DNA of 64,000 nt from JASGDN01 sp049841275 (GCA_049841275.1 JASGDN010000072.1:44178-108177); one strand, 5' to 3'; positions 1-8,427 are shown, numbered from the stretch's first letter. The notes: a model not told the origin generated them from the sequence alone. Numbers and translations are program-made.

Positions 1-379
1 GGACGGCTGCGCGGTGCAGTGGGCCACCTGCGGCGACGGCGATGTCGACCTCATCCGCATCGTGGAGGTCCTGAAGCCGCACAAACCCGATCTCGCGCTC
101 GACCTGGAGATCATCACCGGCGTCGGCCCGAAGGAGATCGACTTCCTGAACGATGATTCCGAGTTCTGGCGCTGCTACCCCGAGCTACCCGCGCGGGACT
201 TCGCGCGCTTCCTCGCTCTGATTCCCGGCGGCAGCGACGGTCCACTGGAGCAACTCGAACTGCCGGACGGCGTCTGGCAACCGACGCCGGGCGAACTGGA
301 GCGCTACCGCGCCCAGCAACGCGAACACCTCGAACGCAGCGCCCGCTGGTGCCGCGACCATCTCGATCTGGAGGGCTGA
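1..379 (+). CDS. sugar phosphate isomerase/epimerase, C-terminal part (cut by window edge)
   Basis: Only the last ~125 codons are present; the frame is open from the first base, so the true start lies upstream. The visible part has the look of the last strands of a xylose-isomerase-like TIM barrel: a Gly-Asp-Gly-Asp-Val-Asp segment, then a helix, then a strand with Leu-Asp-Leu-Glu. That layout is typical of family members that isomerise or epimerise sugars or inositol derivatives using a divalent metal. The next gene, a Gfo/Idh/MocA oxidoreductase 87 nt on, is a common partner in sugar or cyclitol catabolism. The substrate cannot be told from this fragment. Confidence 0.6.
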   Translation, partial: DGCAVQWATCGDGDVDLIRIVEVLKPHKPDLALDLEIITGVGPKEIDFLNDDSEFWRCYPELPARDFARFLALIPGGSDGPLEQLELPDGVWQPTPGELERYRAQQREHLERSARWCRDHLDLEG

Positions 380-466
380 CATCCGTTCGGTTTTCGGGGC
401 CGGCGCGGGATCGGTCCGGTGTCGCACCCACATCGCGGGCGATGTCGCCCGGCAGGAGGAGCATCC

Positions 467-1531
467 ATGAGCGAGCACATCGAACAGTCCCAGGGCAATG
501 AGCCGTTCCGCGTCGGCATCATCGGCTGCGGGCGTCCCTGGAAATCCGACGGCGCCACCGGCTTCGGCATGTCCCATTGCCACGCCCTCGGCTACGAACG
601 CTCCCCGGATGCGCGCATCGTCGCGCTCGCCGATCTCGTGCCCGAAAACGCCGAGGCCTTCCAGCAACAACATGGCGGCGACACCATCTACACCGATTAC
701 AAGGAGATGCTGGCGAAGGAGAACCTCGACATCGTCTCCATCTGCACCTGGCCACACCTCCACGCCCGGATGGTGATCGACTGCGCCGAGGCTGGCGTGA
801 AGGCCGTCCACTGCGAGAAACCGATGGCCCCGACCTGGGGCGAGGCGAAACACATGGCCGCCGCCTGCGACGAGCGAGGCATCCAGCTTACCTTCAACCA
901 CCAGCGCCGGATGTCCCCCGAGTTCCGCCAGGCGCGCCAGATGCTGCGCGATGGCACGATCGGTGACCTCGTACGGCTGGAAGGCATGTGCGGCAACCTC
1001 TTCGACTGGGGCACGCACTGGTTCGACATGTTCTTCTTCTACAACGACGAGACGCCCGCCACCGCCGTGCTGGGACAGGTGGAGCCGACCGGCGGCGCGA
1101 CGGTCTTCGGCGTCACGATGGAGGGACAGGGTATCAGCCAGATCCGGTTCGAGAACGACGTCATCGGCCTCCTCTCGACCAGCGCGGAACAGGGCTGGCC
1201 GCTCCTCACGCGCATCGTCGGCACGGACGGCACGATCGAGGCCGCGCTCCGCACCGATCCCCTCCGCATCTTCACGCCGTCCTCCAACGGCTGGGAAACT
1301 GTCGCACTGGACGGCTCGAACTCGCTGCAGGACACCGTTGCCGCCGGGGTGGAGGACCTCGTAGCCTCCCTGAAGGCAGGCCGCGAACCAGAACTCTCGT
1401 CGCACAAGGTCATGCATGCCACCGAGCTGATCTTCGCAACGTACGAATCCGCTCGTCGTGGCCGCCGTGTCGACCTCCCGCTTGCCGTGGCCGACGCCAC
1501 GATCTACGCCGAGACACCGGTGACAGCCTGA
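467..1531 (+). CDS. Gfo/Idh/MocA family NAD(P)-dependent oxidoreductase
   Basis: A 354-aa soluble dehydrogenase, normal length for the family. The N-terminal Rossmann fold begins with VGIIGCG near residue 15 and has an ALADL strand end. The family's EKP-type motif (CEKPMAP) lies near residue 120, where the lysine normally contacts the substrate. The C-terminal half is the alpha/beta substrate domain. I chose the ATG at 467 because AGGAGG sits 7 nt upstream; a longer reading begins without an SD. Members oxidise hydroxyls of sugars or inositols. The upstream sugar isomerase suggests a shared pathway. A strong hairpin follows the stop, so this gene is probably not cotranscribed with the ebo genes. 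Confidence 0.85.
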   Translation: MSEHIEQSQGNEPFRVGIIGCGRPWKSDGATGFGMSHCHALGYERSPDARIVALADLVPENAEAFQQQHGGDTIYTDYKEMLAKENLDIVSICTWPHLHARMVIDCAEAGVKAVHCEKPMAPTWGEAKHMAAACDERGIQLTFNHQRRMSPEFRQARQMLRDGTIGDLVRLEGMCGNLFDWGTHWFDMFFFYNDETPATAVLGQVEPTGGATVFGVTMEGQGISQIRFENDVIGLLSTSAEQGWPLLTRIVGTDGTIEAALRTDPLRIFTPSSNGWETVALDGSNSLQDTVAAGVEDLVASLKAGREPELSSHKVMHATELIFATYESARRGRRVDLPLAVADATIYAETPVTA

Positions 1532-1540
1532 TCCATCCCT

Positions 1541-1572
1541 CGCGACACCGATGCCGGGGCATCGGTGTCGCG
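1541..1572 (+). terminator. perfect 15-bp hairpin after the oxidoreductase gene
   Basis: CGCGACACCGATGCC is followed after two bases by its exact reverse complement, 10 nt past the stop codon. There is no U-run, as is the case for most hairpins in this window. It probably ends transcription of the upstream gene pair. Confidence 0.7.
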
Positions 1573-1931
1573 ACGTCATGGCCGCAGAATTGCTTCACCC
1601 GGATAATGATCGAGGCATCCGCTTGCGCACAATGCGCAGGTCGGTGCTATGATGACGGCCCGGCGGAGGTCCATCATTCCGGATGAATCCTGCCGCGGCC
1701 ACTCGTCTGGAGTGCGCTTCTCTCGATCCGACCGATCGCACCTCGCCGGCCGGGGAGCGTATCCGGTCCTGCTGGCGTTACCCTTGTCGGCGTGGCATTG
1801 AGCATTCACGGCGATCCCAGGGTCAGACACGATCCCGGTCGACCGGGCATTCTACTGCTGGAGCCACCTCCGTTGCAGGTCGCGCGATCGCCCATCGTTC
1901 GGGATCGCATATTCAGGGACAAGATCGCACC
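1573..1931 (+). other. non-coding leader region before the ebo cluster
   Basis: About 360 bases with no convincing gene. TATGAT at 1648-1653 is a good -10 match, with a weak TTGCGC 19 nt upstream, so a promoter for the ebo genes may lie here with a leader of roughly 270 nt. A GGAGGT at about 1665 precedes an ATG at 1683 that is in frame with eboD, but the 83 codons between lack coding character (Arg/Ser-rich, mixed third positions), so I do not count them as protein. Confidence 0.4.
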
Positions 1932-3218
1932 GTGGAACCTGTCGTACCTGTGGCGCCGATCGTTCAGCGATTCGACGTCTCCTATACCTATCCCGTCCAT
2001 TTCACAGACGATCTCTTCGCGTACGCCAATCCCATCCTTCGCGATCTGCTCGTCGCCGCACCGAGTCGCGCATCCGCCAAGGTGCTGGTCGTCGTCGATG
2101 GCGGGGTGGCCGACGCGAATCCCGGCCTGATCGACGCAATAGCAGTCTATTTCGCCGATGTACGCACCACCGCGACGCTGGTCGAGCCGCCGATGACGAT
2201 CGCCGGCGGCGAGGCCGTCAAGAATACGCTCGCCGAGGCGGACCGCATCCAGGCCGCCATCGAACGACACGGCATCGATCGCCAATCGTTCGTGATCGCC
2301 ATCGGCGGCGGCGCCCTGCTGGACATGGCGGGATATGCGGCTGCCACTGCCCATCGCGGCGTCCGTCTCGTCCGGGTGCCAACTACTGTCCTCTCGCAGG
2401 ACGATTCCGGCGTCGGCGTCAAGAACAGCGTAAACGCCTTCGGGAAGAAGAACTTCCTCGGCACCTTCGCGCCGCCCTACGCCGTCATCAACGACATGGC
2501 GCTGCTCGATCGCCTGCCGCAACGGGAGTGGATCGGCGGCGTCTCCGAAGCCGTCAAGGTCTCGCTCCTGAAGGACGCGGCCTTCTTCGGCTTCCTGGAA
2601 GACAACGCGAGCCGGATCGTTGCCCGCGACCGCGAGACGATGCGCCGCGTCATCTACCGCTCGGCGGAGCTCCACCTTCAGCACATCGCCACCGCCGGCG
2701 ACCCGTTCGAGTTCGGCTCCTCACGGCCGCTCGATTTCGGGCACTGGTCGGCGCACAAGCTGGAACAGCTCTCGAACTACACCTGGCGGCACGGCGAGGC
2801 CGTCTCCATCGGCATCTCGCTCGACAGCACGTACGCTTACCTGGCAGGAATGCTGGACGAAGCCGCCTGGCTACGGATCCTCGGCGTCTTCACGGCGCTC
2901 GGCCTGCCCACCTTTGCCCCGGAATACGTCACCATGCGCGATGAGACGACCGGCAAACCGGCCGTGCTCGCCGGGCTGGACGAGTTCCGCGAGCATCTCG
3001 GCGGCCAGTTGACCATCATGCTGCTCCGCGACATCGGTGCGGGAGTCGAGGTCCACGAGATGGACGAGGCAACCATTCTGCGTGCCATCGACTTGCTGGC
3101 GGCACGAGCCACTGCACCAACCACGACCGATTCGATTTCCGACGCTTCATCCAGGGAGGACCACGATGCCCGCGAACGACACGAAGAGCTGCCCGCTCTC
3201 CCAGCAACAGCTGATTGA
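1932..3218 (+). CDS. eboD: EboD, 3-dehydroquinate-synthase-like enzyme of the ebo cluster
   Basis: A 428-aa protein of the dehydroquinate synthase fold. The NAD-binding half has VVVDGGV, the glycine-rich IGGGALLDMAGYAA, and VPTTVLSQDD, where the lysine/aspartate pocket of DHQ synthases lies. The metal-binding region includes GHWSAHKLE and HGEAVSIG, which supply the expected histidines. EboD homologues form their own branch and their reaction is not settled, so shikimate-pathway activity should not be assumed. I took the GTG at 1932 because homology begins just after it; the SD is weak. The last ~35 residues are Thr/Ser/Asp-rich and overlap the next gene by 53 nt, which is unusual and could hide a lost stop codon. 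Confidence 0.8.
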   Translation: MEPVVPVAPIVQRFDVSYTYPVHFTDDLFAYANPILRDLLVAAPSRASAKVLVVVDGGVADANPGLIDAIAVYFADVRTTATLVEPPMTIAGGEAVKNTLAEADRIQAAIERHGIDRQSFVIAIGGGALLDMAGYAAATAHRGVRLVRVPTTVLSQDDSGVGVKNSVNAFGKKNFLGTFAPPYAVINDMALLDRLPQREWIGGVSEAVKVSLLKDAAFFGFLEDNASRIVARDRETMRRVIYRSAELHLQHIATAGDPFEFGSSRPLDFGHWSAHKLEQLSNYTWRHGEAVSIGISLDSTYAYLAGMLDEAAWLRILGVFTALGLPTFAPEYVTMRDETTGKPAVLAGLDEFREHLGGQLTIMLLRDIGAGVEVHEMDEATILRAIDLLAARATAPTTTDSISDASSREDHDARERHEELPALPATAD

Positions 3219-3465
3219 CGAATACTTCATGGAAGCGCGCACGCGCATCCTCGACATCGCGGCGTTCCTCGATCGCCTCGACCGCTCCGCGAGCACCGAC
3301 GGCGCCGACGACTTCCGCATCGTCGCCATGCGCCGCGCGATGGAGGAACTGAACTCGGCGGTACCCGGCCGCATCGAGCGCGTGCTGCTGACCTTCAGCG
3401 ACCAGAATACCGACCTCCTGGACACGCTCGACCGCAAGGCGGCCTACGGCGCGTCGATCCGTTAG
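3166..3465 (+). CDS. unrecognised 99-aa protein inside the ebo cluster
   Basis: I do not recognise the family. AGGGAGGA lies 6 nt before the ATG, and third-position bias is strong, so it is a real gene. The protein is predicted all-helical and soluble, with no signal peptide or membrane segment. Notable stretches are LIDEYFMEARTRILDIAAFL near residue 14 and a polar, charged C-terminal half. It sits between eboD (53-nt overlap) and eboB (14-nt gap), so it is almost surely cotranscribed with them. Canonical clusters carry EboA, a protein of about 200 residues or more that I cannot find here; this gene may serve in its place or be an accessory subunit. Confidence 0.75.
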   Translation: MPANDTKSCPLSQQQLIDEYFMEARTRILDIAAFLDRLDRSASTDGADDFRIVAMRRAMEELNSAVPGRIERVLLTFSDQNTDLLDTLDRKAAYGASIR

Positions 3466-3479
3466 CAAGGGGCATCATC

Positions 3480-4316
3480 ATGGAATACATCGACCTTCAC
3501 GCCCACATGATCTCGCGCACCACCGACGACTACGAGAAGATGGCGCTCACCGGCTGCCTGGCCGTGACCGAGCCTGCCTTCTGGGCCGGCTACGACCGCC
3601 GCTCCGCCGATGTCTTCGCCGACTACTTCGATCACATCACCGACTTCGAACCGAAGCGCGCCGCCCAGTACGGCATCCAGCACTACGCCTGGCTCTGCCT
3701 CAACCCGAAGGAGGGTGAGGATCGCGAGCTGACGAAGCAGGTGCTCGGCATCATCCCGGAGTTCCTGGACCGCTCGAACGTGCTCGGCATTGGTGAGATC
3801 GGCCTCAACCGCGTCACCCGCAACGAGCTCGCAACCTTCAAGGACCACGTCGAACTCGCGCTGGAGCACAACCAGCTCATCCACATCCACACCCCGCACC
3901 TCGAGGACAAGTACAAGGGCACCAAGGTCATCGTCGAGACGCTGGCCGCCGATGGGCGCATCGACCCCTCCCGCGTGATGGTCGATCACGCCGAGGAGCA
4001 CACGATGCCGATCATCCTCGACGCCGGGTTCTGGACGGGGGTCACGCTCTACCCGGTGACGAAGACCACGCCAGGCCGCGCGGTGGACATGTTCGAGCGC
4101 TACGGCACCGAGCGCATCTGCGTCGCCTCTGCCTGCGACTGGGGGCCAAGCGAGCCGGTCGCGATCCCGCACTTCGTGCTGGAGATGCGCCGCCGCGGCC
4201 ACGACGAGGAAGAGATCCGCAAGATCGTGTTGCAAAACCCGGCGACCTTCCTCGGGCAGTCGCCGAAGTTCCGCCTGGGCCATCTTGCAAAGCCGGTCGC
4301 CGTCGCCGCCGACTAA
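3480..4316 (+). CDS. eboB: EboB, TatD-like metal-dependent hydrolase
   Basis: A 278-aa amidohydrolase-type TIM barrel. The first metal site is DLHAHM at residue 4, followed by GEIGLN near 101, IHIHTPH near 134, VDHAEEH near 165 and an Asp in ASACDWG near 219; these match the HxH, E, H, H and D ligand order of TatD-like hydrolases. Length fits EboB. The ATG has AAGGGG 8 nt upstream. The substrate of EboB is unknown; the cluster's role in handling a secondary metabolite in other bacteria suggests a small-molecule substrate rather than DNA. A hairpin 6 nt past the stop separates it from eboE. Confidence 0.85.
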   Translation: MEYIDLHAHMISRTTDDYEKMALTGCLAVTEPAFWAGYDRRSADVFADYFDHITDFEPKRAAQYGIQHYAWLCLNPKEGEDRELTKQVLGIIPEFLDRSNVLGIGEIGLNRVTRNELATFKDHVELALEHNQLIHIHTPHLEDKYKGTKVIVETLAADGRIDPSRVMVDHAEEHTMPIILDAGFWTGVTLYPVTKTTPGRAVDMFERYGTERICVASACDWGPSEPVAIPHFVLEMRRRGHDEEEIRKIVLQNPATFLGQSPKFRLGHLAKPVAVAAD

Positions 4317-4322
4317 CGGAAA

Positions 4323-4358
4323 GCCCCGGAACGCGCTCATGCTGGCGCGTTCCGGGGC
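4323..4358 (+). terminator. 13-bp hairpin after eboB
   Basis: GCCCCGGAACGCG pairs perfectly with CGCGTTCCGGGGC across a 10-nt loop just past the eboB stop. No U-run follows. It may end or weaken transcription between eboB and eboE, splitting the cluster into two units. Confidence 0.65.
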
Positions 4359-4370
4359 GGTTGCGCGTCA

Positions 4371-4427
4371 CGTTGCGTAGATGCGGCCCTTGTGGCCGCC
4401 TTGAAGAGGGCGGGCATCTACGCAACG
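4371..4427. repeat. nested inverted repeat between eboB and eboE
   Basis: Outer arms CGTTGCGTAGATGC and GCATCTACGCAACG (14 bp, perfect) enclose an inner GCGGCC-CTTGT-GGCCGC-type hairpin. It is distinct from the terminator just upstream. The outer arms with a 29-nt interior look like a small mobile or REP-like element or a structured mRNA segment. Confidence 0.55.
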
Positions 4428-4481
4428 ACAAGCTGGACGCCGGCTCGTAGCATGCAACCCGCCCACCCATTCAGCTCCCAT

Positions 4482-4518
4482 CCCATGTCATGGTGAGCGC
4501 AGCGAAGGATGACATGGG
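4482..4518. repeat. short hairpin copy of the GGTGAGCGCAGCGAA repeat
   Basis: CCCATGTCA and TGACATGGG flank the core TGGTGAGCGCAGCGAAGGA. The same core (TCATGGTGAGCGCAGCGAA) recurs near 54310 and, on the other strand, near 47316-47334. It is part of a dispersed intergenic repeat family in this genome. The remaining bases up to the eboE start at 4706 show no gene or clear signal. Confidence 0.6.
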
Positions 4519-4705
4519 GTGGTGGTGAGTGCAGGAAGCGCATCACTCCTCATCCAGCATGGGCGGGGGAGATGCATGGGGAACCCGTCGAGCATCACCC
4601 GCCAACCGACCGCCTGAACACCACGGCCCGCGGCCACGGAGGCCGATCCGACCCTGCCGTCACGCGCGACCGCCGCGCCATCGTCCCGTTCCAAGGAGCC
4701 AATCC

Positions 4706-5926
4706 GTGCGCGTCTCCATCGCAGGCCGCGACGCCGATCCCGTCCACCTCACCTACTGCCTGAACGTGTACCCAGGCATCACCTGGCCGGAGGTGCAGGC
4801 GAACATCGAACGGCACGTCCTCAAACACAAGCAACGCTTCTCGCCGGACAGGCCGTTCGGCGTCGGCCTGCGTCTCGCCGGTGAGGCGAGCAGCGAGATC
4901 CTGCGCGGCGACGAGCTCGTGAAATTCCGCGACTACCTGGACGCGCACGGGCTCTACGTCTTCACCATGAACGGCTTCCCGTACGGTCCCTTCCACGGAC
5001 AGGCGGTGAAGGCCGATGTCCACGCCCCCGACTGGCGCGACGACGAACGGGTGGCCTATACCCTCCGCCTGATCCAGGCCCTCGCCGACCTCCTGCCGGA
5101 TGGCATGGATGGCGGCATCTCGACCAATCCGTTTGGCTACCTTCCCTTCATCGACACGGGCGACCGCGCGATGTGGCAGCTCTTCGTCGAGCGGATGGTC
5201 CTCATCGCCGAGCGGCTCTATCGCGTCCGCCAGGCAGATGGCAAGCTCATCCACCTCGACATCGAGCCGGAACCGGACGGTGTGCTCGGTGATTGTGGCG
5301 AACTGATCGCCTTCTACGAACAGTGGCTGCTACCGCTCGGCGTGCCGTTGCTGGCCGTCCGCCTCGGTCTGGACGACGATGCCGCCCGCGCGGTGATGCT
5401 GGAACACATCCGCGTCTGCTTCGACACCTGCCACGTCGGTGTCAGCTACGAGGACCCGGCAACGATCCTCGCCCGGTTCGACGAGCTCGGCATCAAGGTC
5501 GGCAAGATCCAGGTCAGTTCCGCCCTGAAGCTCGATCTCGGTGAACCGGGTCAACGCGGGATGCTCGCGACCGAACTGGCCCAGTTCGACGAGCCGATCT
5601 ACCTGCACCAGGTCATCCAGCGAAACACGGACGGCTCGCTCGTCCATTACCCGGACCTCCCGGAAGCACTACCGCATATCGACGAGCCGGAAGCCGAGGA
5701 ATGGCGCATCCACTTCCATGTCCCCATCTTCGTGGACGCGTTCGAACATTTCGGCTCGACTCAGGACACCATCACCCAGACGCTCGACGTGCTGGCGAAG
5801 ACGGGCTTCACCAATCATCTCGAAATCGAGACGTATACATGGGATGTCCTGCCCGCCGAACTGAAGCAGGACCTCGACGAGTCCGTCGCGCGTGAGTATC
5901 AGTGGGTGCTCGATGCGATCCGCTAG
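4706..5926 (+). CDS. eboE: EboE, xylose-isomerase-like TIM-barrel 'metabolite traffic' protein
   Basis: A 406-aa protein of the xylose isomerase-like barrel class, matching the EboE family in length and in its opening LTYCLNVYPG. Carboxylates that could bind metal are visible in LHLDIEPEPDG-like sequence near residue 178, FDTCHVGVSYEDP near 240, and LEIETYTWDVLP near the C-terminus. The start is the GTG at 4706, with AAGGAG 9 nt upstream; upstream in-frame codons are Arg/Pro/His noise. The family is named for a suspected part in moving metabolites and has no proven reaction. It is followed directly by eboC. Confidence 0.85.
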   Translation: MRVSIAGRDADPVHLTYCLNVYPGITWPEVQANIERHVLKHKQRFSPDRPFGVGLRLAGEASSEILRGDELVKFRDYLDAHGLYVFTMNGFPYGPFHGQAVKADVHAPDWRDDERVAYTLRLIQALADLLPDGMDGGISTNPFGYLPFIDTGDRAMWQLFVERMVLIAERLYRVRQADGKLIHLDIEPEPDGVLGDCGELIAFYEQWLLPLGVPLLAVRLGLDDDAARAVMLEHIRVCFDTCHVGVSYEDPATILARFDELGIKVGKIQVSSALKLDLGEPGQRGMLATELAQFDEPIYLHQVIQRNTDGSLVHYPDLPEALPHIDEPEAEEWRIHFHVPIFVDAFEHFGSTQDTITQTLDVLAKTGFTNHLEIETYTWDVLPAELKQDLDESVAREYQWVLDAIR

Positions 5927-5960
5927 CGCCCCCCGAACCACCGCACCCACCCAACCGGCG

Positions 5961-6815
5961 ATGTCAACGCTGCGCACGCATCTCTCCCTCGCGCGCATCT
6001 CGAACACACCGACCGTCGTCAGCAACGCCCTCGCCGGGGCGGCGCTGGCGACCTCGCTGGCGTTCGGATGGCCGATCGTGGCGTTATGTCTCGCGTCGGC
6101 CCTTTTCTACACGGCCGGGATGTACCTGAACGACATCCTCGATGTGGAAATCGACCGCCAGCAACGGCCGGATCGGCCGCTGCCGTCCGGAGCTGTCTCC
6201 ATGCCAATGGCGTGGGGTATCACCGGCGGCATGTTCATCGTCGGCCTGGCGCTCGTCGCCACGACGAACTGGCATGCCGCTGTCGCGGCAGTTGCCCTGA
6301 TCGCGGCCATCGCCGTCTACGATGCCTGGCACAAGGGCAATCCCATCGGCCCGCTCTTCATGGGCGGTACCCGCGTACTCGTCTACGTGATGGCGTTCCT
6401 CGCCTTCAGTGGTCGTAGCGCGTGGACGACCGAGGCGACCCTTTGGTGCGCGGTGATGTTGCTTTACGTCGCCGCCCTGACGAGCATCGCCAAGATGGAG
6501 CGTGGCCCGGCGGGATTCCGCTACTGGCCGGTCGTCAGCCTCTTCCTACCGCCAGTGCTCGCCATCTTCCGCGACTTCAGCCCCGGCGTGATCGTCCTCG
6601 CCGGTGTCATGGTCGGCTGGGCCGTCTACAGCCTGACGTTCGTCTACCAGCAACAGCCGCCCGCCTTCGGACGCGCCATCGCCAGCCTGATCGCCGGCAT
6701 CTCCCTGCTCGACGCCCTGCTGCTGGCCACGCACGGCGAGTGGATCGCAGTCGGCATTGCGCTGATCGCCTTCGTCGCCACCAATGTCCTCCAGCGCTGG
6801 ATTCGCGGAACGTAG
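5961..6815 (+). CDS. eboC: EboC, UbiA-family membrane prenyltransferase
   Basis: A 284-aa integral membrane protein with about eight to nine hydrophobic segments. The first aspartate motif of the UbiA family is clear (NDILDVEIDRQQRPDRPLP, near residue 60), and the second loop reads YDAWHKGNPIGPLFMG, the form usual in EboC. UbiA enzymes join an isoprenoid diphosphate to an acceptor inside the membrane. The acceptor for EboC is not established. I place the start at the ATG at 5961, just before LRTHLSLARI, where family homology begins; an in-frame ATG at 5913 would overlap eboE by 14 nt and is a fair alternative, since neither has a strong SD. Confidence 0.85.
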   Translation: MSTLRTHLSLARISNTPTVVSNALAGAALATSLAFGWPIVALCLASALFYTAGMYLNDILDVEIDRQQRPDRPLPSGAVSMPMAWGITGGMFIVGLALVATTNWHAAVAAVALIAAIAVYDAWHKGNPIGPLFMGGTRVLVYVMAFLAFSGRSAWTTEATLWCAVMLLYVAALTSIAKMERGPAGFRYWPVVSLFLPPVLAIFRDFSPGVIVLAGVMVGWAVYSLTFVYQQQPPAFGRAIASLIAGISLLDALLLATHGEWIAVGIALIAFVATNVLQRWIRGT

Positions 6816-6865
6816 ACGATCGAAAGTTTCGCCATTCAAGAGGTTAGGGCGACCATCACCCATCC

Positions 6866-6894
6866 TGTCATCCTGACCACCACTCAGGACGACA
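6866..6894. repeat. hairpin between eboC and eboF
   Basis: TGTCATCCTGA pairs with TCAGGACGACA (10 of 11 positions) across 7 nt. The arms resemble the widespread TGTCATCCTGAGCGAAGCGAAGGA type of intergenic repeat. It could be a weak attenuator or just repeat debris. Confidence 0.45.
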
Positions 6895-6969
6895 TGCAGA
6901 AGGAAGCGCAGAACGCGGCGAAGCGCTCCCTGATATCCGTCGTATTGACTCGCGCAATCGGAGCATTCC

Positions 6970-8382
6970 ATGCAGAAAACCGTCGTCATCAACGTCGTCG
7001 GGCTCGTCCCGGCGCTCATCGGCGAATCCACCCCCCGGATCAAGGCCTGGAAGGACCGCGCCAGTCAGGCGTTTATCGACCCGGTGATCCCGGCCGTCAC
7101 TGCCACCGCCCACTCGACCTACCTCACCGGCAAGACCCCGGCAGAGCACGGCGCGGTCGCGAACGGCTGGTACTTCCGCGATATGGCCGAGATCAAGTTC
7201 TGGCGACAATCCAACACGCTCGTCCAGGCTCCCAAGATCTGGGACATCGCGAAGCAGGAAGATCCGGATTTCACCTGCGTCAACATGTGCTGGTGGTTCA
7301 ATATGAACTCCACCGTGGACTACTTGGTGACGCCGCGCCCGATGTACCCCTCCGACGGCCGCAAGATCCCCGACTGCTACACCAAGCCGATCGACCTGCG
7401 CGACACGCTGCAAGCGGAGTTGGGACAGTTCCCGCTCTTCACCTTCTGGGGCGCCAACGCGAACATCACGTCCTCGAAGTGGATCGCCGACGCCTCGAAG
7501 ATCGTCGACAAGCGGTACAACCCGACGCTCTCGCTGGTCTACCTGCCGCATCTCGATTACGGCCTGCAGAAATTCGGACCGGACCTCGCCGCGATGGACA
7601 AGGACCTCCGCGAGATCGACGAGGTGGCCGGGGACCTGATCGACTTCTACGAGGAACGCGGCGCGCACGTGATCCTCGTCTCGGAATACGGCATCGTCCC
7701 CGTCTCGCGCCAGGTCCACCTGAACCGCATCTTCCGGCAGAAGGGCTGGCTCGCCTACCGCGAGGAACTGGGCCGCGACATGTTCGACCCCGGCCAGAGC
7801 AAGGTCTTCGCCGCCGCCGACCACCAGATCGCGAACATCTACGTCCAGGATCCGGCAATGATCCCGGAGGTGAAGGGGCTGGTTGAATCGACGCCCGGCG
7901 TGGCGACGGTGCTCGACGAGGATGGCAAGCGCGAATACCACCTCGACCACGAGCGGTCGGGTGAACTCGTAGCCCTGGCGGAACCGGATGCGTGGTTCAC
8001 CTATTATTTCTGGCTGGACGATGCGAAGGCACCCGACTATGCGCGCACCGTCGACATTCACCAGAAGCCCGGCTACGACCCGGCGGAACTCTTCTTCGAT
8101 CCCGAGGACAAGTTCGTGAAGGCGAAAGCCGGCCTCTCCCTGCTGAAGAAGAAAGCCGGCCTCCGCTCATTGCTCGAAGTGGTGCCACTGGATGGGAAGT
8201 ACGTAAAAGGCTCTCACGGCCTGAAGACGGCCCCGGAGGACGGCCCGATCATCCTGACGAAGCAAGCTGACCTGCTGCCCGCCGGAACGATCGAGGCGAC
8301 CGATGTCTTCGACGTCATCCTCGCCCATCTGCGCGGTGGTGCTGATAGCGGTAGTGGCGAGGACGGCGTCACCACCGCCTGA
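6970..8382 (+). CDS. eboF: EboF, alkaline phosphatase/nucleotide pyrophosphatase-family hydrolase
   Basis: A 470-aa protein of the alkaline phosphatase superfamily (type I phosphodiesterase/nucleotide pyrophosphatase branch). The likely nucleophile threonine is in AVTATAHSTYLTGKTP near residue 48. Metal-binding positions are visible in LPHLDYGLQKFG near 195 (Asp and His), VSEYGIVPV near 235 and SHGLKTA near 425. There is no signal peptide, as usual for EboF. It closes the cluster and is followed by a strong hairpin. The enzyme may hydrolyse a phosphodiester or pyrophosphate in the metabolite handled by the cluster; the substrate is unknown. Confidence 0.85.
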   Translation: MQKTVVINVVGLVPALIGESTPRIKAWKDRASQAFIDPVIPAVTATAHSTYLTGKTPAEHGAVANGWYFRDMAEIKFWRQSNTLVQAPKIWDIAKQEDPDFTCVNMCWWFNMNSTVDYLVTPRPMYPSDGRKIPDCYTKPIDLRDTLQAELGQFPLFTFWGANANITSSKWIADASKIVDKRYNPTLSLVYLPHLDYGLQKFGPDLAAMDKDLREIDEVAGDLIDFYEERGAHVILVSEYGIVPVSRQVHLNRIFRQKGWLAYREELGRDMFDPGQSKVFAAADHQIANIYVQDPAMIPEVKGLVESTPGVATVLDEDGKREYHLDHERSGELVALAEPDAWFTYYFWLDDAKAPDYARTVDIHQKPGYDPAELFFDPEDKFVKAKAGLSLLKKKAGLRSLLEVVPLDGKYVKGSHGLKTAPEDGPIILTKQADLLPAGTIEATDVFDVILAHLRGGADSGSGEDGVTTA

Positions 8383-8391
8383 CCGTGCCAA

Positions 8392-8427
8392 CGAGGGGGC
8401 CGGGATCGGGCGATCCCGGCCCCCTCG
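8392..8427. terminator. 17-bp bidirectional hairpin between eboF and the GMC gene
   Basis: CGAGGGGGCCGGGATCG is followed after two bases by its exact reverse complement. It lies 10 nt after eboF and 9 nt beyond the stop of the convergent GMC gene, so it can serve both. Confidence 0.8.

Noticed and set aside
185..1579. 464-codon open frame on the minus strand
   Set aside because: It is the antisense of the Gfo/Idh/MocA gene; long antisense frames are common at this GC content and it has no domain-like sequence or SD.
1683..1931. N-terminal extension of eboD from the ATG at 1683
   Set aside because: The 83 extra residues are Arg/Ser-rich with no coding bias, and family homology begins only after the GTG at 1932.
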